Counted from the first letter of the stretch, positions 25,909 through 34,704 are shown. The stretch is DNA of 64,000 nt from Actinacidiphila alni (GCF_900112845.1 NZ_FONG01000024.1:1-64000), one strand, 5' to 3'. Made by a program: numbers and translations. The notes: generated by a model not told the origin, from the letters alone.

Positions 25909-25947
25909 GAAACGATATCGACTGTGCGGAGATAATGGTATCGTTTC
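25909..25947. promoter_or_regulatory. vapBC operator, inverted repeat over the promoter
   Basis: GAAACGATA (25909-25917) is mirrored by TATCGTTTC (25939-25947), 21 bases apart. The stretch between holds GATAAT (25931-25936), a good -10 element. An operator overlapping the promoter just before vapB fits autorepression by the antitoxin or the toxin-antitoxin complex. Confidence 0.65.
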
Positions 25948-25986
25948 TCTTCCGCTGCTACGCGCCACCGAGGAGGAATCACCAGC

Positions 25987-26241
25987 ATGACGAGAACCGT
26001 GATCGACCTCGACGACGAGATGGTGGCCGAGGCCATGCGCATCTTCGACACGAAGACCAAGGCGAAGGCCGTACGCCTCGCCATGGAGGACGCCGTCAAG
26101 CGACACCTGCGCCAGGAGTTCTTCGACGCCATGGACTCCGGTGAACTCGACTTCAGCGAGATCGTGGAACAGACCGGCCCCCGCCACACCGACGGCACCC
26201 TCAAGCGCGGCAACGGTCACGACGGAGGACGCGCCGCCTGA
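25987..26241 (+). CDS. vapB: VapB-family antitoxin
   Basis: An 84-residue antitoxin of a type II module. The N-terminal ribbon-helix-helix (TRTVIDLDDEMVAEAMRIFD, then TKAKAVRLAMEDAVKRHLR) binds DNA as a dimer. The C-terminal part (FFDAMDSGELDFSEIVEQT) should wrap the toxin and block its active site. GAGGAGG precedes the ATG. Its stop and the vapC start share bases (TGATG), ensuring coupled synthesis. Confidence 0.93.
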   Translation: MTRTVIDLDDEMVAEAMRIFDTKTKAKAVRLAMEDAVKRHLRQEFFDAMDSGELDFSEIVEQTGPRHTDGTLKRGNGHDGGRAA

Positions 26242-26660
26242 TGCAGGACCGCTATCTGATCGACAAGTCCGCGCTCGCCCGCTGGACCAAACCAGCCGTC
26301 AAGGACGTACTCCGGCCCCTGCACGAGCGCTACCTCCTCGCCGTCTGCCCGCCCACCGAGTACGAGATGGTCCACTCGGCCCGCGACAGCGCGGAAGCCA
26401 CCCGGATCAGCACCTGGTTGCGCGCCTTCGACTACCTCCCCACGGATGACGACGCCTTCGCCCGCGCCCTGGAAGTCCAGCGCCACGCCCTCAACGCCGG
26501 CGTCCATCGCGCCCTGTCTCTCGCCGACCTCCTGATCGCCGCGACAGCCGAGGCCCACCGGCGCACCGTTCTCCATTACGACGGCGACTTCGACATGATC
26601 GCCTCCCTCACCGGCCAACCCGCCGAATGTGTCGTCCCCCCGGGTACCGCGGACAGCTGA
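26241..26660 (+). CDS. vapC: VapC-family PIN-domain toxin
   Basis: A 139-residue PIN-domain ribonuclease. The acidic active-site residues are visible: D in YLIDKSALARW (residue 7), E in TEYEMVHSAR, D in LSLADLLIAATAEAH and D in LHYDGDFDMIA. It is expected to cleave tRNA or rRNA and stop growth when VapB is degraded. It is fully intact, and the gene is fused to vapB by a TGATG junction. Confidence 0.93.
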   Translation: MQDRYLIDKSALARWTKPAVKDVLRPLHERYLLAVCPPTEYEMVHSARDSAEATRISTWLRAFDYLPTDDDAFARALEVQRHALNAGVHRALSLADLLIAATAEAHRRTVLHYDGDFDMIASLTGQPAECVVPPGTADS

Positions 26661-26689
26661 GCGCGGGTCCACCACCACTTCGGCGGACG

Positions 26690-27544
26690 TCATCGGTCAC
26701 CGATTGCCGAGTCCCTTGCCAGGGCGAGGAGTTGGGCGTGCGTTGCCGGGTCCGCCGCGGCGATCAGGCCGCGGGCGGCGGGGCCGAGGGGGGCGCCGGT
26801 GAGGTCGGTGAGGGTGCAGCCGGCGGCGCGGCAGAGGGCGATGCCGGCGGCGAAGTGGAGGCTGGCGGTGAGGTCGCCGCCGTCGGTGACGTAGGCGGCG
26901 CGCTTGCCGGCGGCGACCCAGGCAAGGGCGAGGGTGGTGGAGCCGACGCGGGCCCGGAAGCGGGTGCCGAAGGCGGGGTCGGTGAGCAGGCGGGCGGCGG
27001 GCAGCGGCGGGTCGAGGTTGATGTCGACCAGGGCGGAGGCGGCGCTCGGGACGAGCGGGGTGTCGGCGCCGCCGGCCCGTACGTGGGCGGTGGCGCCGTC
27101 GGTGTGGAAGACCTCGCCGCTGAAGGGGTCGGCCACGGCGGCGGCGCCGTCGCGCAGGGCGACGTTGACGGCCACGAGCATGGTGCCGACGGCGTAGTTG
27201 AGGGTGCCGCACAGGGGGTCGACCAGCCACAGCCGGTCGGCGTCGGCGGCGCCCCGCCGCCCTCCCTCCTCGCCGAGCACCGCGTCGCCGGGCCGGGCGG
27301 CCCGCAGGACGTCGAGGATCGCCCGCTCGGCCGCGAGGTCCGCGGCGGTCGCGAAGTCCCCGCCGCCCTTGTCGACCCGCTCCAGGCGCCCGCCGTACAG
27401 CTCGCGCACGATGTCCGCCCCGGCGCGGGCGGCGGCGACCGCCACCTCGACGTCCGAGGAGCCCGAGGAGCCCGACGAGTCCGGACCTGCCCCCGGTACG
27501 CCACCCTCGCCCGGCCCGGCCGACCCCGCTGCTGAATCGATCAT
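26690..27544 (-). CDS. inositol monophosphatase-family protein with altered metal site
   Basis: A 284-residue protein of the IMPase/FIG superfamily: DFATAADLAAERAI, the GEEGG metal Glu pair, WLVDPLCGTLNYAVG, and a C-terminal SLHFAAGIALCRAAG. Normal enzymes have DPxDGT and WDxAAG at the last two sites; here the second Asp of the first is Cys and the Asp of the second is His. Two of the catalytic metal ligands are therefore replaced, so it may be inactive, bind a different metal or act on another substrate. An acidic, Gly/Ser-rich N-terminus precedes the domain. The ATG at 27544 has no strong ribosome-binding site. Confidence 0.82.
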   Translation of the reverse strand: MIDSAAGSAGPGEGGVPGAGPDSSGSSGSSDVEVAVAAARAGADIVRELYGGRLERVDKGGGDFATAADLAAERAILDVLRAARPGDAVLGEEGGRRGAADADRLWLVDPLCGTLNYAVGTMLVAVNVALRDGAAAVADPFSGEVFHTDGATAHVRAGGADTPLVPSAASALVDINLDPPLPAARLLTDPAFGTRFRARVGSTTLALAWVAAGKRAAYVTDGGDLTASLHFAAGIALCRAAGCTLTDLTGAPLGPAARGLIAAADPATHAQLLALARDSAIGDR

Positions 27545-27621
27545 GCGGGCAGCGTACCGACGTCCCCCCGGCCCCCGCCCAGCCCCGTCACAACCCGCCA
27601 CAACCACCGGAAAACCGCCCC

Positions 27622-27633
27622 GAGAGCGCTCTC
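27622..27633. promoter_or_regulatory. LacI-type operator upstream of the glucanase genes
   Basis: GAGAGCGCTCTC is a perfect 12-base palindrome 155 bases before the GH16 start. It matches 10 of 12 core bases of the CebR-type operator (GGGAGCGCTCCC) and is the style of site that LacI-family regulators use before Streptomyces glycan-degrading genes. No LacI gene is nearby. Confidence 0.6.
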
Positions 27634-27787
27634 ACGCATCTTGACGGCGACGGATGTACACGGGTTCAATCATTATCGATCAGGTCTATACCAACGGCCC
27701 CCGCCGTACCTCCTCGCAATTCCCTCCCGCGCGTTTCCCTGGCACCCCCATCCCGTCCGTCGGCTGACGGACCGTCAGGAGTTTCTC

Positions 27788-29149
27788 GTGATCCACCGCA
27801 GATCCCCCCGCACCCCCCACGGCAGATCCTCGGCGAGACCCCGGCGCGCCTTCCGCCGCCTCGGCGTGGCCACCGCGCTCGGCGCGCTCGCCGTCTTCGC
27901 CTCGCTCACCACGGGCACCCCGACGGCGGGCGCCGTCACCGTGCCCGGCGCCCCGGCCGGCTGGACCACCGTGTTCAGCGACGACTTCGCGGGCCCGGCC
28001 GGCAGCGCGCCGAACGGCTCGAAGTGGACGTACGACACCGGCCCCGGCTCCAACTTCGGGACCGGCGAGATCGAGACGATGACCAACTCGACCAACAACG
28101 TCCACCTGGACGGCAACGGTCACCTCAACATCACCGCGCTCGGCAGCGGCAGCAACTGGACGTCCGGCCGCATCCACACCCCGACCGCCGTGGCGGGCGC
28201 GCCGGCCGGCGGCAAATTGCAGGTCACCGCGTCGATCCAGCAGCCCAACCCGGCCAACGGCCTCGGCTACTGGCCCGCGTTCTGGATGCTGGGCCCCGGC
28301 CAGTGGCCGGAGAACGGCGAGATCGACATCATGGAGGACGTCAACGCGCGTTCCCAGGTGGCCGGCACGATCCACTGCGGCACCTACCCCGGCGGCGTCT
28401 GCAACGAGGGCAACGGCATCGGCAGCGGCCTGCGCGCCTGTTCGGGCTGCCAGACCGGCTTCCACACGTACTCGATGATCCTCGACCGGACGAACACGTC
28501 CAACGAGTCGATCACCTTCTACCTCGACGGCGCCGCGTACTTCACCGTCACCGAGGGACAGGTCGGCGCGTCCACCTGGCAGGCGGCGTACGACCACAAC
28601 CTCAACATCATCTTCGACCTCGCGATGGGCGGCGGCTTCCCGAACGGCGTGTGCGGCTGCACCTCGCCCGACGGGGGCACGACGTCCGGCGGGACGATGA
28701 GCGTCGGATACGTGGCCGCGTACACCACCGGCGGTGGCGGCGGCACCAACCCGCCGCCGTCCGGCGGCAAGGCCATCACCGGCTACGGCGGCCTGTGCCT
28801 GGACGACCGCTCCTCCAACAGCGCGAACTACAACCCCGTGCAGGTCTACACCTGCAACGGCACCGGCGCGCAGCAGTGGACGGTGGTCGAGGCCGGCAGC
28901 ACCCTGCACGTGCTGGGCAAGTGCCTGGACGTCAACGGCGGCGGTACGGCCAACGGCACGCTCGTCGACATCTACGACTGCAACAACACCGGTTCACAGG
29001 TGTGGATACCGCAGTCCAACGGGTCGCTGTACAACCCGCAGTCCAACAAGTGCCTGGACGACACGGGCTGGTCGACCACGCCCGGCACCCAGGTGGAGAT
29101 CTGGGACTGCACCGGCGGCGCCAACCAGGTCTGGCACCTGCCCTCCTGA
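27788..29149 (+). CDS. secreted GH16 beta-glucanase with ricin-type carbohydrate-binding domain
   Basis: A 453-residue exported enzyme. A basic N-terminus and hydrophobic stretch (LGVATALGALAVFASLTTG) form a signal peptide of about 45 residues. The GH16 domain (about 55-320) holds the catalytic GEIDIMED (two Glu around Asp), GYWPAFWMLG and the substrate-cleft WTSGRI. A Gly-rich linker (GGGGGTNPPPSGG) leads to a CBM13/ricin-B domain with repeated CLD and QxW motifs (GAQQWT, GSQVWIPQ, NQVWHLP). It probably cleaves beta-1,3-glucan such as laminarin or fungal wall glucan. GTG start at 27788 with AGGAG upstream. Confidence 0.92.
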   Translation: MIHRRSPRTPHGRSSARPRRAFRRLGVATALGALAVFASLTTGTPTAGAVTVPGAPAGWTTVFSDDFAGPAGSAPNGSKWTYDTGPGSNFGTGEIETMTNSTNNVHLDGNGHLNITALGSGSNWTSGRIHTPTAVAGAPAGGKLQVTASIQQPNPANGLGYWPAFWMLGPGQWPENGEIDIMEDVNARSQVAGTIHCGTYPGGVCNEGNGIGSGLRACSGCQTGFHTYSMILDRTNTSNESITFYLDGAAYFTVTEGQVGASTWQAAYDHNLNIIFDLAMGGGFPNGVCGCTSPDGGTTSGGTMSVGYVAAYTTGGGGGTNPPPSGGKAITGYGGLCLDDRSSNSANYNPVQVYTCNGTGAQQWTVVEAGSTLHVLGKCLDVNGGGTANGTLVDIYDCNNTGSQVWIPQSNGSLYNPQSNKCLDDTGWSTTPGTQVEIWDCTGGANQVWHLPS

Positions 29150-29243
29150 CGTACCGTCAGGCCCTCCCCCCACCCGCGGGCCGCCGCCCCGGCCGCACCG
29201 CCCCGGCGGCGCCCCGCTCCCCCACACCTCCGAGGAGGAATAC

Positions 29244-30908
29244 GTGGTCTCCCGACGTTCCTTCGTGGCCGCGGTCGGCGCCGGCGCCGTCGCGGCCAGT
29301 TCCCCGCTCTGGTCGCGCAGCCTGGCCTCCCGCGCCTCGGCGGCCGGTCCCTCGCTGCCCATCTCGCTGAAGAACAACTCCGGCAGCGGCACCGTCTACG
29401 CCTACATCAGCGGCTCCGACACCAGCGGCTGGCCCGGATTCGTCACCACCTCCGGGCACTTCCAGCGGCTGCCGAGCCCCTCGTCGGTGCTCACCCCGGT
29501 CGCCGACTTCTCGATCCCGCTCGGCGCCTCGGGCTCGGCGCCCACCAACTTCACGCTCCAGGACTACGTGATCGGCGGCCGGGTCTGGTTCTCGGTCGGC
29601 AAGAAGATCCAGTTCTTCGTGAACCCCGGCGCCGTACCCGGCCTGGTCCAGCCCGGGTTCACCAGCAGCGACCCCAACTGGCTGACCAACTGGACCTTCT
29701 GCGAGTTCACGTACAACAGCGCCAATCTGTACGCGAACATCTCCTACGTCGACATGGTCGCGCTGCCGGTCTCCATGGCCAGTACGGGCAGCGGCGGTTC
29801 GCAGTCGGTCAGCCCGCTGCCGTCGGGCGCGCTCGCCTCGATCGCCTCCGGGCTCCAGGCCCAGCACGCCGCCGACGGCGCCCCGTGGGACCGGCTGGTC
29901 GCCACCGACTCCTCGGGCACCGCGCTGCGCATCCTCGCGCCCGGCCACTCGCCGGTCGACTTCGGCGGCTACTGGAACAACTACCTCGACCGGGTGTGGA
30001 GTTACTACCAGTCGCACACCCTGACCATCAACGGCCAGGGCAGCATCGGCTCGTACTCCGGCACCGTCTCCGGCAACACCCTGGTCTTCTCCGGTCTGAA
30101 CACCAACGGTGTGCCCTTCACCAAGCCCAGCGCCGTCGACATCTTCGGCTGCGCGAGCGGCCCGCTCTACAACTCCGGCGGTGACGCGCGCGGCGCGGTC
30201 GCCGCCCGGCTGGCCGCGGCCCTCAACCGCAGTTCGCTGCTGGTCGGCGGCGGCAACAACCAGCCCGACGGGGTGCAGCCGTCCGCGTACTACACCGACG
30301 CGACGACCAACCACTACTCGCGGCTGGTCCACAAGTACGCGTCGATCGGCTACGCCTTCCCGTACGACGACGTCGGCCCGACCGGCGCCGCCCCGGTCGA
30401 CGGGCACATCCAGGACGGCGCGCCCACCTCCTGGACGATCGCGCTCGGGCCCGGCGCGGGCTCGGGCACCACTCCGCCGCCGGGCGGCGGCGGGACGGGC
30501 GCGTACGGCACGATCCAGGCGGAGTCGTACAGCGCGCAGAGCGGGACGCAGACCGAGAGCTGCACCGACTCCGGCGGCGGCCAGGACGTCGGCTACATCT
30601 CCGGCGGGGACTGGCTCAAGTACAGCGGTGTCGACTTCGGTTCGTCGTCGCCCGCGCAGTTCGTGGCACGGCTGGCGTCCGGTGCGGCGGCCGGGGTCAG
30701 CGGCGCGATCCAGGTGCGGATCGACGGCACCGGCGGCACCAAGATCGCCGAGATCGACTTCGGCAACAACGGTGGCTGGCAGAACTGGCAGACGGTCCCG
30801 GCCAATGTCACCGGCTCGGTCACCGGGAAGCACGACGTGTACCTGGTGTTCTCCTCCGGCAGTGGCGCCGACTTCGTCAACATCAACTGGTTCACCTTCA
30901 CGAAGTGA
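29244..30908 (+). CDS. Tat-exported GH64 beta-1,3-glucanase with CBM6 domain
   Basis: A 554-residue exported protein. The N-terminus has a twin-arginine signal (SRRSFV, then an Ala-rich core). The large domain (about 40-415; LPISLKNNSGSGTVYAYISG, FVNPGAVPGLVQPGF, WTFCEFTYN, GYWNNYLDRVWSYY) is GH64, a thaumatin-like fold that releases pentasaccharides from beta-1,3-glucan. After a Pro/Gly linker comes a CBM6-type module (IQAESYSAQSG, GGDWLKYSGVDFG, INWFTFTK). It lies 94 bases after the GH16 gene with its own GAGGAGGAA site, consistent with one glucan-degrading operon using both Sec and Tat export. Confidence 0.9.
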   Translation: MVSRRSFVAAVGAGAVAASSPLWSRSLASRASAAGPSLPISLKNNSGSGTVYAYISGSDTSGWPGFVTTSGHFQRLPSPSSVLTPVADFSIPLGASGSAPTNFTLQDYVIGGRVWFSVGKKIQFFVNPGAVPGLVQPGFTSSDPNWLTNWTFCEFTYNSANLYANISYVDMVALPVSMASTGSGGSQSVSPLPSGALASIASGLQAQHAADGAPWDRLVATDSSGTALRILAPGHSPVDFGGYWNNYLDRVWSYYQSHTLTINGQGSIGSYSGTVSGNTLVFSGLNTNGVPFTKPSAVDIFGCASGPLYNSGGDARGAVAARLAAALNRSSLLVGGGNNQPDGVQPSAYYTDATTNHYSRLVHKYASIGYAFPYDDVGPTGAAPVDGHIQDGAPTSWTIALGPGAGSGTTPPPGGGGTGAYGTIQAESYSAQSGTQTESCTDSGGGQDVGYISGGDWLKYSGVDFGSSSPAQFVARLASGAAAGVSGAIQVRIDGTGGTKIAEIDFGNNGGWQNWQTVPANVTGSVTGKHDVYLVFSSGSGADFVNINWFTFTK

Positions 30909-30917
30909 CCGCACCGT

Positions 30918-30951
30918 GACAGCGGGGATCCGGAACCGGGTCCCCGCTGTC
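30918..30951 (+). terminator. stem-loop after the GH64 gene
   Basis: GACAGCGGGGA (30918-30928) and TCCCCGCTGTC (30941-30951) pair perfectly nine bases past the stop. Confidence 0.7.
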
Positions 30952-31117
30952 GTCGCGCCATGCTCGTGCTCCTTGCCGTGCTCCATGCCGTGCTCCATGG
31001 GCGTCCCGCCGTCGTCAGCCGCGCGATCGACGCCCGTCACCTCGTGTCTGCCCGGGTGAGGTCGGCTGCTGGTGGGCGTCGGACGACGTCCGCGCCACCA
31101 CCCCCGGAAGGACCCCC

Positions 31118-33121
31118 ATGTGCACACACGGTGACAGTCCGTCACACGACGACGAGAGCGCGCACAGCGGCCACAGCAGGCGCGGCTTCCTGCGGAACGC
31201 GGCGCTGGCCGGTGCGGGCGCCGCCGCCGTGGGCGTCGGCGCGCCGATGCTCGCGGGCGCACCCGCCGTCGCGGCGGACCCCTCGACCGCCTCGCCGGCC
31301 GCGAAATCCGCCAACTCCTCGACGAGCCACGGCCGTACGGGCACCTGGCGCCCGGACCCGACCGCCCAGCGGTTCACCCTCGCGGTCATGCCCGACACGC
31401 AGTTCCTCTACTGGGGCAGCCAGGACAGCGTCGACCGGACGCCGCAGGAGGAGTCGTTCCGCTACATCATCGAGCACAGCGGCGACCCGGACAGCAACAT
31501 CGTCTTCATGGCGCACCTCGGCGACCTCACCCAGGACGCCGACCCCTCGTCCTTCGAGGAGGTCGACAAGGCGTTCGCACTGCTCGACCGGCACGGCGCC
31601 GCCTACAGCGTGCTGGCCGGCAACCACGACGTGAGCGGTGACGACAGCCGCGGCGACACCCCGTACCTGCGGACGATGGGCCCGAGGCGCTTCAAGCGCG
31701 CCAAGACCTTCGTCGGGTCCGACCCCACCGGCTACAACACCGCGCACATCTTCCAGGCCGCAGGCCGCTCGTGGCTGGTGCTCGCGCTGGACTGGCGCAC
31801 CACCGACCAGGGCTACGCGTGGGCGAACGAGGTCATCAAGGCCCACCCGAAGACCCCGGTCATCCTCACCTCGCACGACATCGTGGCCTCGCCGTACGAT
31901 GACAACGTTTTCCCGTACGAGTCCGGCGACCCCGAGAACAACGCGATCCTCGTCGACAACGGTCAGAACATGTGGGACAAGCTGATCGAGGACAACGATC
32001 AGATCTTCCTCACGCTCAACGGCCACTACTGGCCGCCCGGGCGGACGACCAGGAAGAACGCCGCCGGCAACGACGTGCACATGCACATCACCAACTACCA
32101 GAACCGGTATTTCGGCGGCGGCGCCATGATCCGGCTCTACCACTTCGACCTGGCCCGCGACACGATCGACGTCGAGACGATCAACCCGTGGATCCTGGCG
32201 CAGGATCCGGAGTCGCGCACCGAACTGGCCGCCGAGCACGCCCGGATCACCGGCCCGGTCGACAACTTCTCCGTCCCGATCGACTTCGACAAGCGCTTCT
32301 CGGGCTTCATCCCGGTGCCGGTGCGGCCCGCGCGGCCCGCGAGCCAGGAGCTGGTGCGGGGCACGGTCGCCTACTGGCGGTTCGACGGCCAGGGCGCGCC
32401 CGGCACCGCGCTCACCGCGGGCCGGACCGTCCGCGATCTGTCGGGCAAGGGGAACGACCTCACCGTCATGACCGTCCCCGGCACCGCCGCCGACGCGCTC
32501 ACCTGGTCCGACGACCACCACCCCGACCAACCGGGCCACGCCAGCCTGAAGTTCGTCGGCGGGCGCGATCCCGTGCACGGCTCGTACCTCACGACCGCGG
32601 CGACGGCGCCGCTGAACACCGAGACGTTCAGGGGCGGTTACACCATCGAGGCGTTCGTGCGGCTGCCGCTGGACTGGGACGCGGGGAAGAACGGCAACGC
32701 GTCCTTCCTCAGCCGCCGCGGTTCGGCCGCCGCCGCGGGCAAGCACGGCAAGAACACCGATCCGAACGAGCCGTTGGCGCAGTTCGCCGTCACCAACAAC
32801 GGCCGCGAGGCGCAGTTCAACCACTACCCGCTCAACGACACGTACCCCACCACCAATTGGGGCCACGGCATGGTCGAGCTGAAGTGGTGGCACCTCGCCG
32901 TCGTCAACGACGGCCGTCACACCCGCCTTTACGTCGAGGGCGCCCCCGTCGTCGACAACCCCTCCCGCCTCTCCGTCGGCCTCACCTCCCTCGGCCTCCC
33001 CTGGCTGCTGGGCGCACACGAGTACGCGGGCGCCATCGACATCGTCTTCCACGGCAATGTCGGCGACATCCGCATCGTGAACCGGCCCCTCGGCCTGAAG
33101 GATTTCCTGACGGCGAAGTGA
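31118..33121 (+). CDS. Tat-exported metallophosphoesterase with LamG domain
   Basis: A 667-residue exported protein. A Tat signal (HSRRGFLRNAALAGAGAAAV) follows a His/Asp-rich start. The calcineurin-like phosphoesterase domain has the metal motifs in order: MPDTQ, AHLGDLTQD, AGNHD, LTSHD and LNGHYW. From about residue 410 there is a concanavalin-like LamG domain (GTVAYWRFDGQG, DLSGKGNDLTV, YTIEAFVRLPLDW, WWHLAVVNDGRHTRLYVEG). It probably acts outside the cell on a phosphodiester or phosphomonoester attached to a carbohydrate-rich surface. GGAAGGA precedes the ATG. It is separated from the glucanases by a terminator. Confidence 0.9.
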   Translation: MCTHGDSPSHDDESAHSGHSRRGFLRNAALAGAGAAAVGVGAPMLAGAPAVAADPSTASPAAKSANSSTSHGRTGTWRPDPTAQRFTLAVMPDTQFLYWGSQDSVDRTPQEESFRYIIEHSGDPDSNIVFMAHLGDLTQDADPSSFEEVDKAFALLDRHGAAYSVLAGNHDVSGDDSRGDTPYLRTMGPRRFKRAKTFVGSDPTGYNTAHIFQAAGRSWLVLALDWRTTDQGYAWANEVIKAHPKTPVILTSHDIVASPYDDNVFPYESGDPENNAILVDNGQNMWDKLIEDNDQIFLTLNGHYWPPGRTTRKNAAGNDVHMHITNYQNRYFGGGAMIRLYHFDLARDTIDVETINPWILAQDPESRTELAAEHARITGPVDNFSVPIDFDKRFSGFIPVPVRPARPASQELVRGTVAYWRFDGQGAPGTALTAGRTVRDLSGKGNDLTVMTVPGTAADALTWSDDHHPDQPGHASLKFVGGRDPVHGSYLTTAATAPLNTETFRGGYTIEAFVRLPLDWDAGKNGNASFLSRRGSAAAAGKHGKNTDPNEPLAQFAVTNNGREAQFNHYPLNDTYPTTNWGHGMVELKWWHLAVVNDGRHTRLYVEGAPVVDNPSRLSVGLTSLGLPWLLGAHEYAGAIDIVFHGNVGDIRIVNRPLGLKDFLTAK

Positions 33122-33155
33122 CGTTCCGGGTGCCCCTGGGCGAAGCCGTCCGGTT

Positions 33156-33214
33156 GCTAAACGGAGAACTCTCCATTATCGTCCCACAGGGAGACGGAGA
33201 GATCTCCGTTTAGC
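33156..33214. promoter_or_regulatory. double-palindrome operator upstream of the aldo/keto reductase
   Basis: GCTAAACGGAGAACTCTCC (33156-33174) and GGAGAGATCTCCGTTTAGC (33196-33214) are inverted copies with one mismatch in 19. Each arm is itself a near-palindrome around GGAGA-N2-TCTCC. This is typical of paired TetR-family operators, 57 bases upstream of the reductase start. No TetR gene is adjacent. Confidence 0.65.
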
Positions 33215-33270
33215 ATCCTCGCACGTCAGCGTCATCGACGCGCAGCGCACCGAAGGGCACGGCACCACCC

Positions 33271-34335
33271 ATGCGACTCGACTCCTACCGCACCCTCGGG
33301 CGCTCCGGACTGCGCGTCAGCCCGCTGGCGCTCGGCACCATGGCGTTCGGCGATCCCGCCTGGGGCTCGGACGAAGCGACCTCCGCCGCCCTGATCTCGG
33401 CCTACGTCGAAGGCGGCGGCAATCTGATCGACACCGCCAACGGCTACACCGAGGGTGCGTCGGAACGGATCGTCGGCGCGTATCTGAAGGACCGCCCCGG
33501 GCTGCGCGACCGGCTGGTGATCTCCACCAAGTTCGCCCGCGGCATGTTCCCCGGCGACCCCAACGGCGGTGGCGCCGGCCGCAAGGCCGTCCTCCAGCAG
33601 GTCGACGCGTCCCTGACGCGCCTCGGCACCGACCACATCGACCTGTACTGGCAGCACTGCTGGGACCGGCACACCCCGCTGGAGGAGACCCTCGCCGCCC
33701 TGAACGACCTGGTCACAGCCGGGAAGATCCGCTACATCGGGCTGTCCAACACGCCCGCCTGGGCCGTCGCCCGGATGGCGACCGTCGCCGAATTCCGCTC
33801 CTGGTCGCCGATCGTCGCCCTCCAGGTCGAGTACTCGCTGGTGCGCCGCACTGTCGAGGGCGAACTCTTCGGCGCCGCCCGTGAGTTGGGCCTCGGCACG
33901 CTCGCGTACAGCCCGCTCGCCAGCGGTGTGCTGTCCGGGAAGTACTCGCGCGAGCTGCGCCGCCCGGAGGGCTCGGGCCGGGGCGCGCTGGCCGAGGCCC
34001 AGCTCGGCGAGCGGACCTTCGCGATCCTCGACGTCCTGCACCGCGCCGCCGGCGCCCTCGGCTGCGACGTCGCGGCGGCGGCCCTGGCGTGGGTACGGCA
34101 GCAGCCCGCCACCACCGCCACGATCCTCGGCGTCCGCAGCCCGGGCCAGCTCGCCGCGAACCTCGCCTCCCTCGACGTCACCCTGCCGGCCGAGGTGCTG
34201 CGCGAACTGGACGAGGTCAGCGCGCCCGACCTGAACTACCCCTACCCGTGGCTCGCGACCATCGCCACACCGCTCCAGCAGGGCGGCACCGAGATCAACG
34301 GCGTCGGCGCTCCCGTCTATCGAAGGGAACGGTGA
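33271..34335 (+). CDS. aldo/keto reductase
   Basis: A 354-residue NADPH-dependent reductase of the (beta/alpha)8 AKR family. The catalytic tetrad is visible: DTANGYTEGASE (Asp and Tyr), VISTKFARG (Lys) and LYWQHCWD (His). The C-terminal coenzyme loop ATILGVRSPGQLAANLASLD is also present. It probably reduces a carbonyl substrate or detoxifies aldehydes in the cytoplasm. A double palindrome upstream suggests regulation by a TetR-type repressor. Its stop overlaps a short downstream frame (GTGA) that is a dehydrogenase remnant. Confidence 0.9.
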   Translation: MRLDSYRTLGRSGLRVSPLALGTMAFGDPAWGSDEATSAALISAYVEGGGNLIDTANGYTEGASERIVGAYLKDRPGLRDRLVISTKFARGMFPGDPNGGGAGRKAVLQQVDASLTRLGTDHIDLYWQHCWDRHTPLEETLAALNDLVTAGKIRYIGLSNTPAWAVARMATVAEFRSWSPIVALQVEYSLVRRTVEGELFGAARELGLGTLAYSPLASGVLSGKYSRELRRPEGSGRGALAEAQLGERTFAILDVLHRAAGALGCDVAAAALAWVRQQPATTATILGVRSPGQLAANLASLDVTLPAEVLRELDEVSAPDLNYPYPWLATIATPLQQGGTEINGVGAPVYRRER

Positions 34336-34670
34336 GCCGGCCGTGCCAGCCGTCCTGGTCACCGGCGGCGGCCGGCGAGCGCTTCCTCGCCGTCGCCGGG
34401 CACGGCGTCCGGGTCGTGGGGATCGCGCGGATCCTGCGCGACCGACTGGGTGAGCGGGCCGTCAAGGCCCCGACCCGGGAACTCCCGGTGCGGGCCACCC
34501 GTGCCCTGGCCACTGTCAATCCCGAACTCCGGCTGCCCAGGCGCCAGTTGGGACGTGACCTCGACGCGACGGGCGCCACGGCGGAACGGGTCCTGGGCCG
34601 GCGGGCCCGCCCCCTGGAGGACACGATCGCGGACACGGCGGTGAGTCCGCTCGCGTACGGGATCGGGTGA
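34332..34670 (+). pseudogene. C-terminal remnant of an atypical SDR/NAD-dependent epimerase
   Basis: A 112-residue frame that opens with GTG overlapping the aldo/keto reductase stop. The text (AAGERFLAVAG, VGIARILRDRLGERAVKAPTR, GATAERVLGRRARPLEDTIA) matches the last third of extended-SDR aldehyde reductases of about 340 residues. The N-terminal Rossmann motif and the catalytic YxxxK are missing. The simplest reading is that a deletion removed the front of the gene and left the tail downstream of the reductase. It may still be translated by coupling, but it cannot be an active reductase. Confidence 0.65.
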
Positions 34671-34704
34671 CGGCTCCGGCAGGCGCTGCTTTGCCTGGGC
34701 ACGT

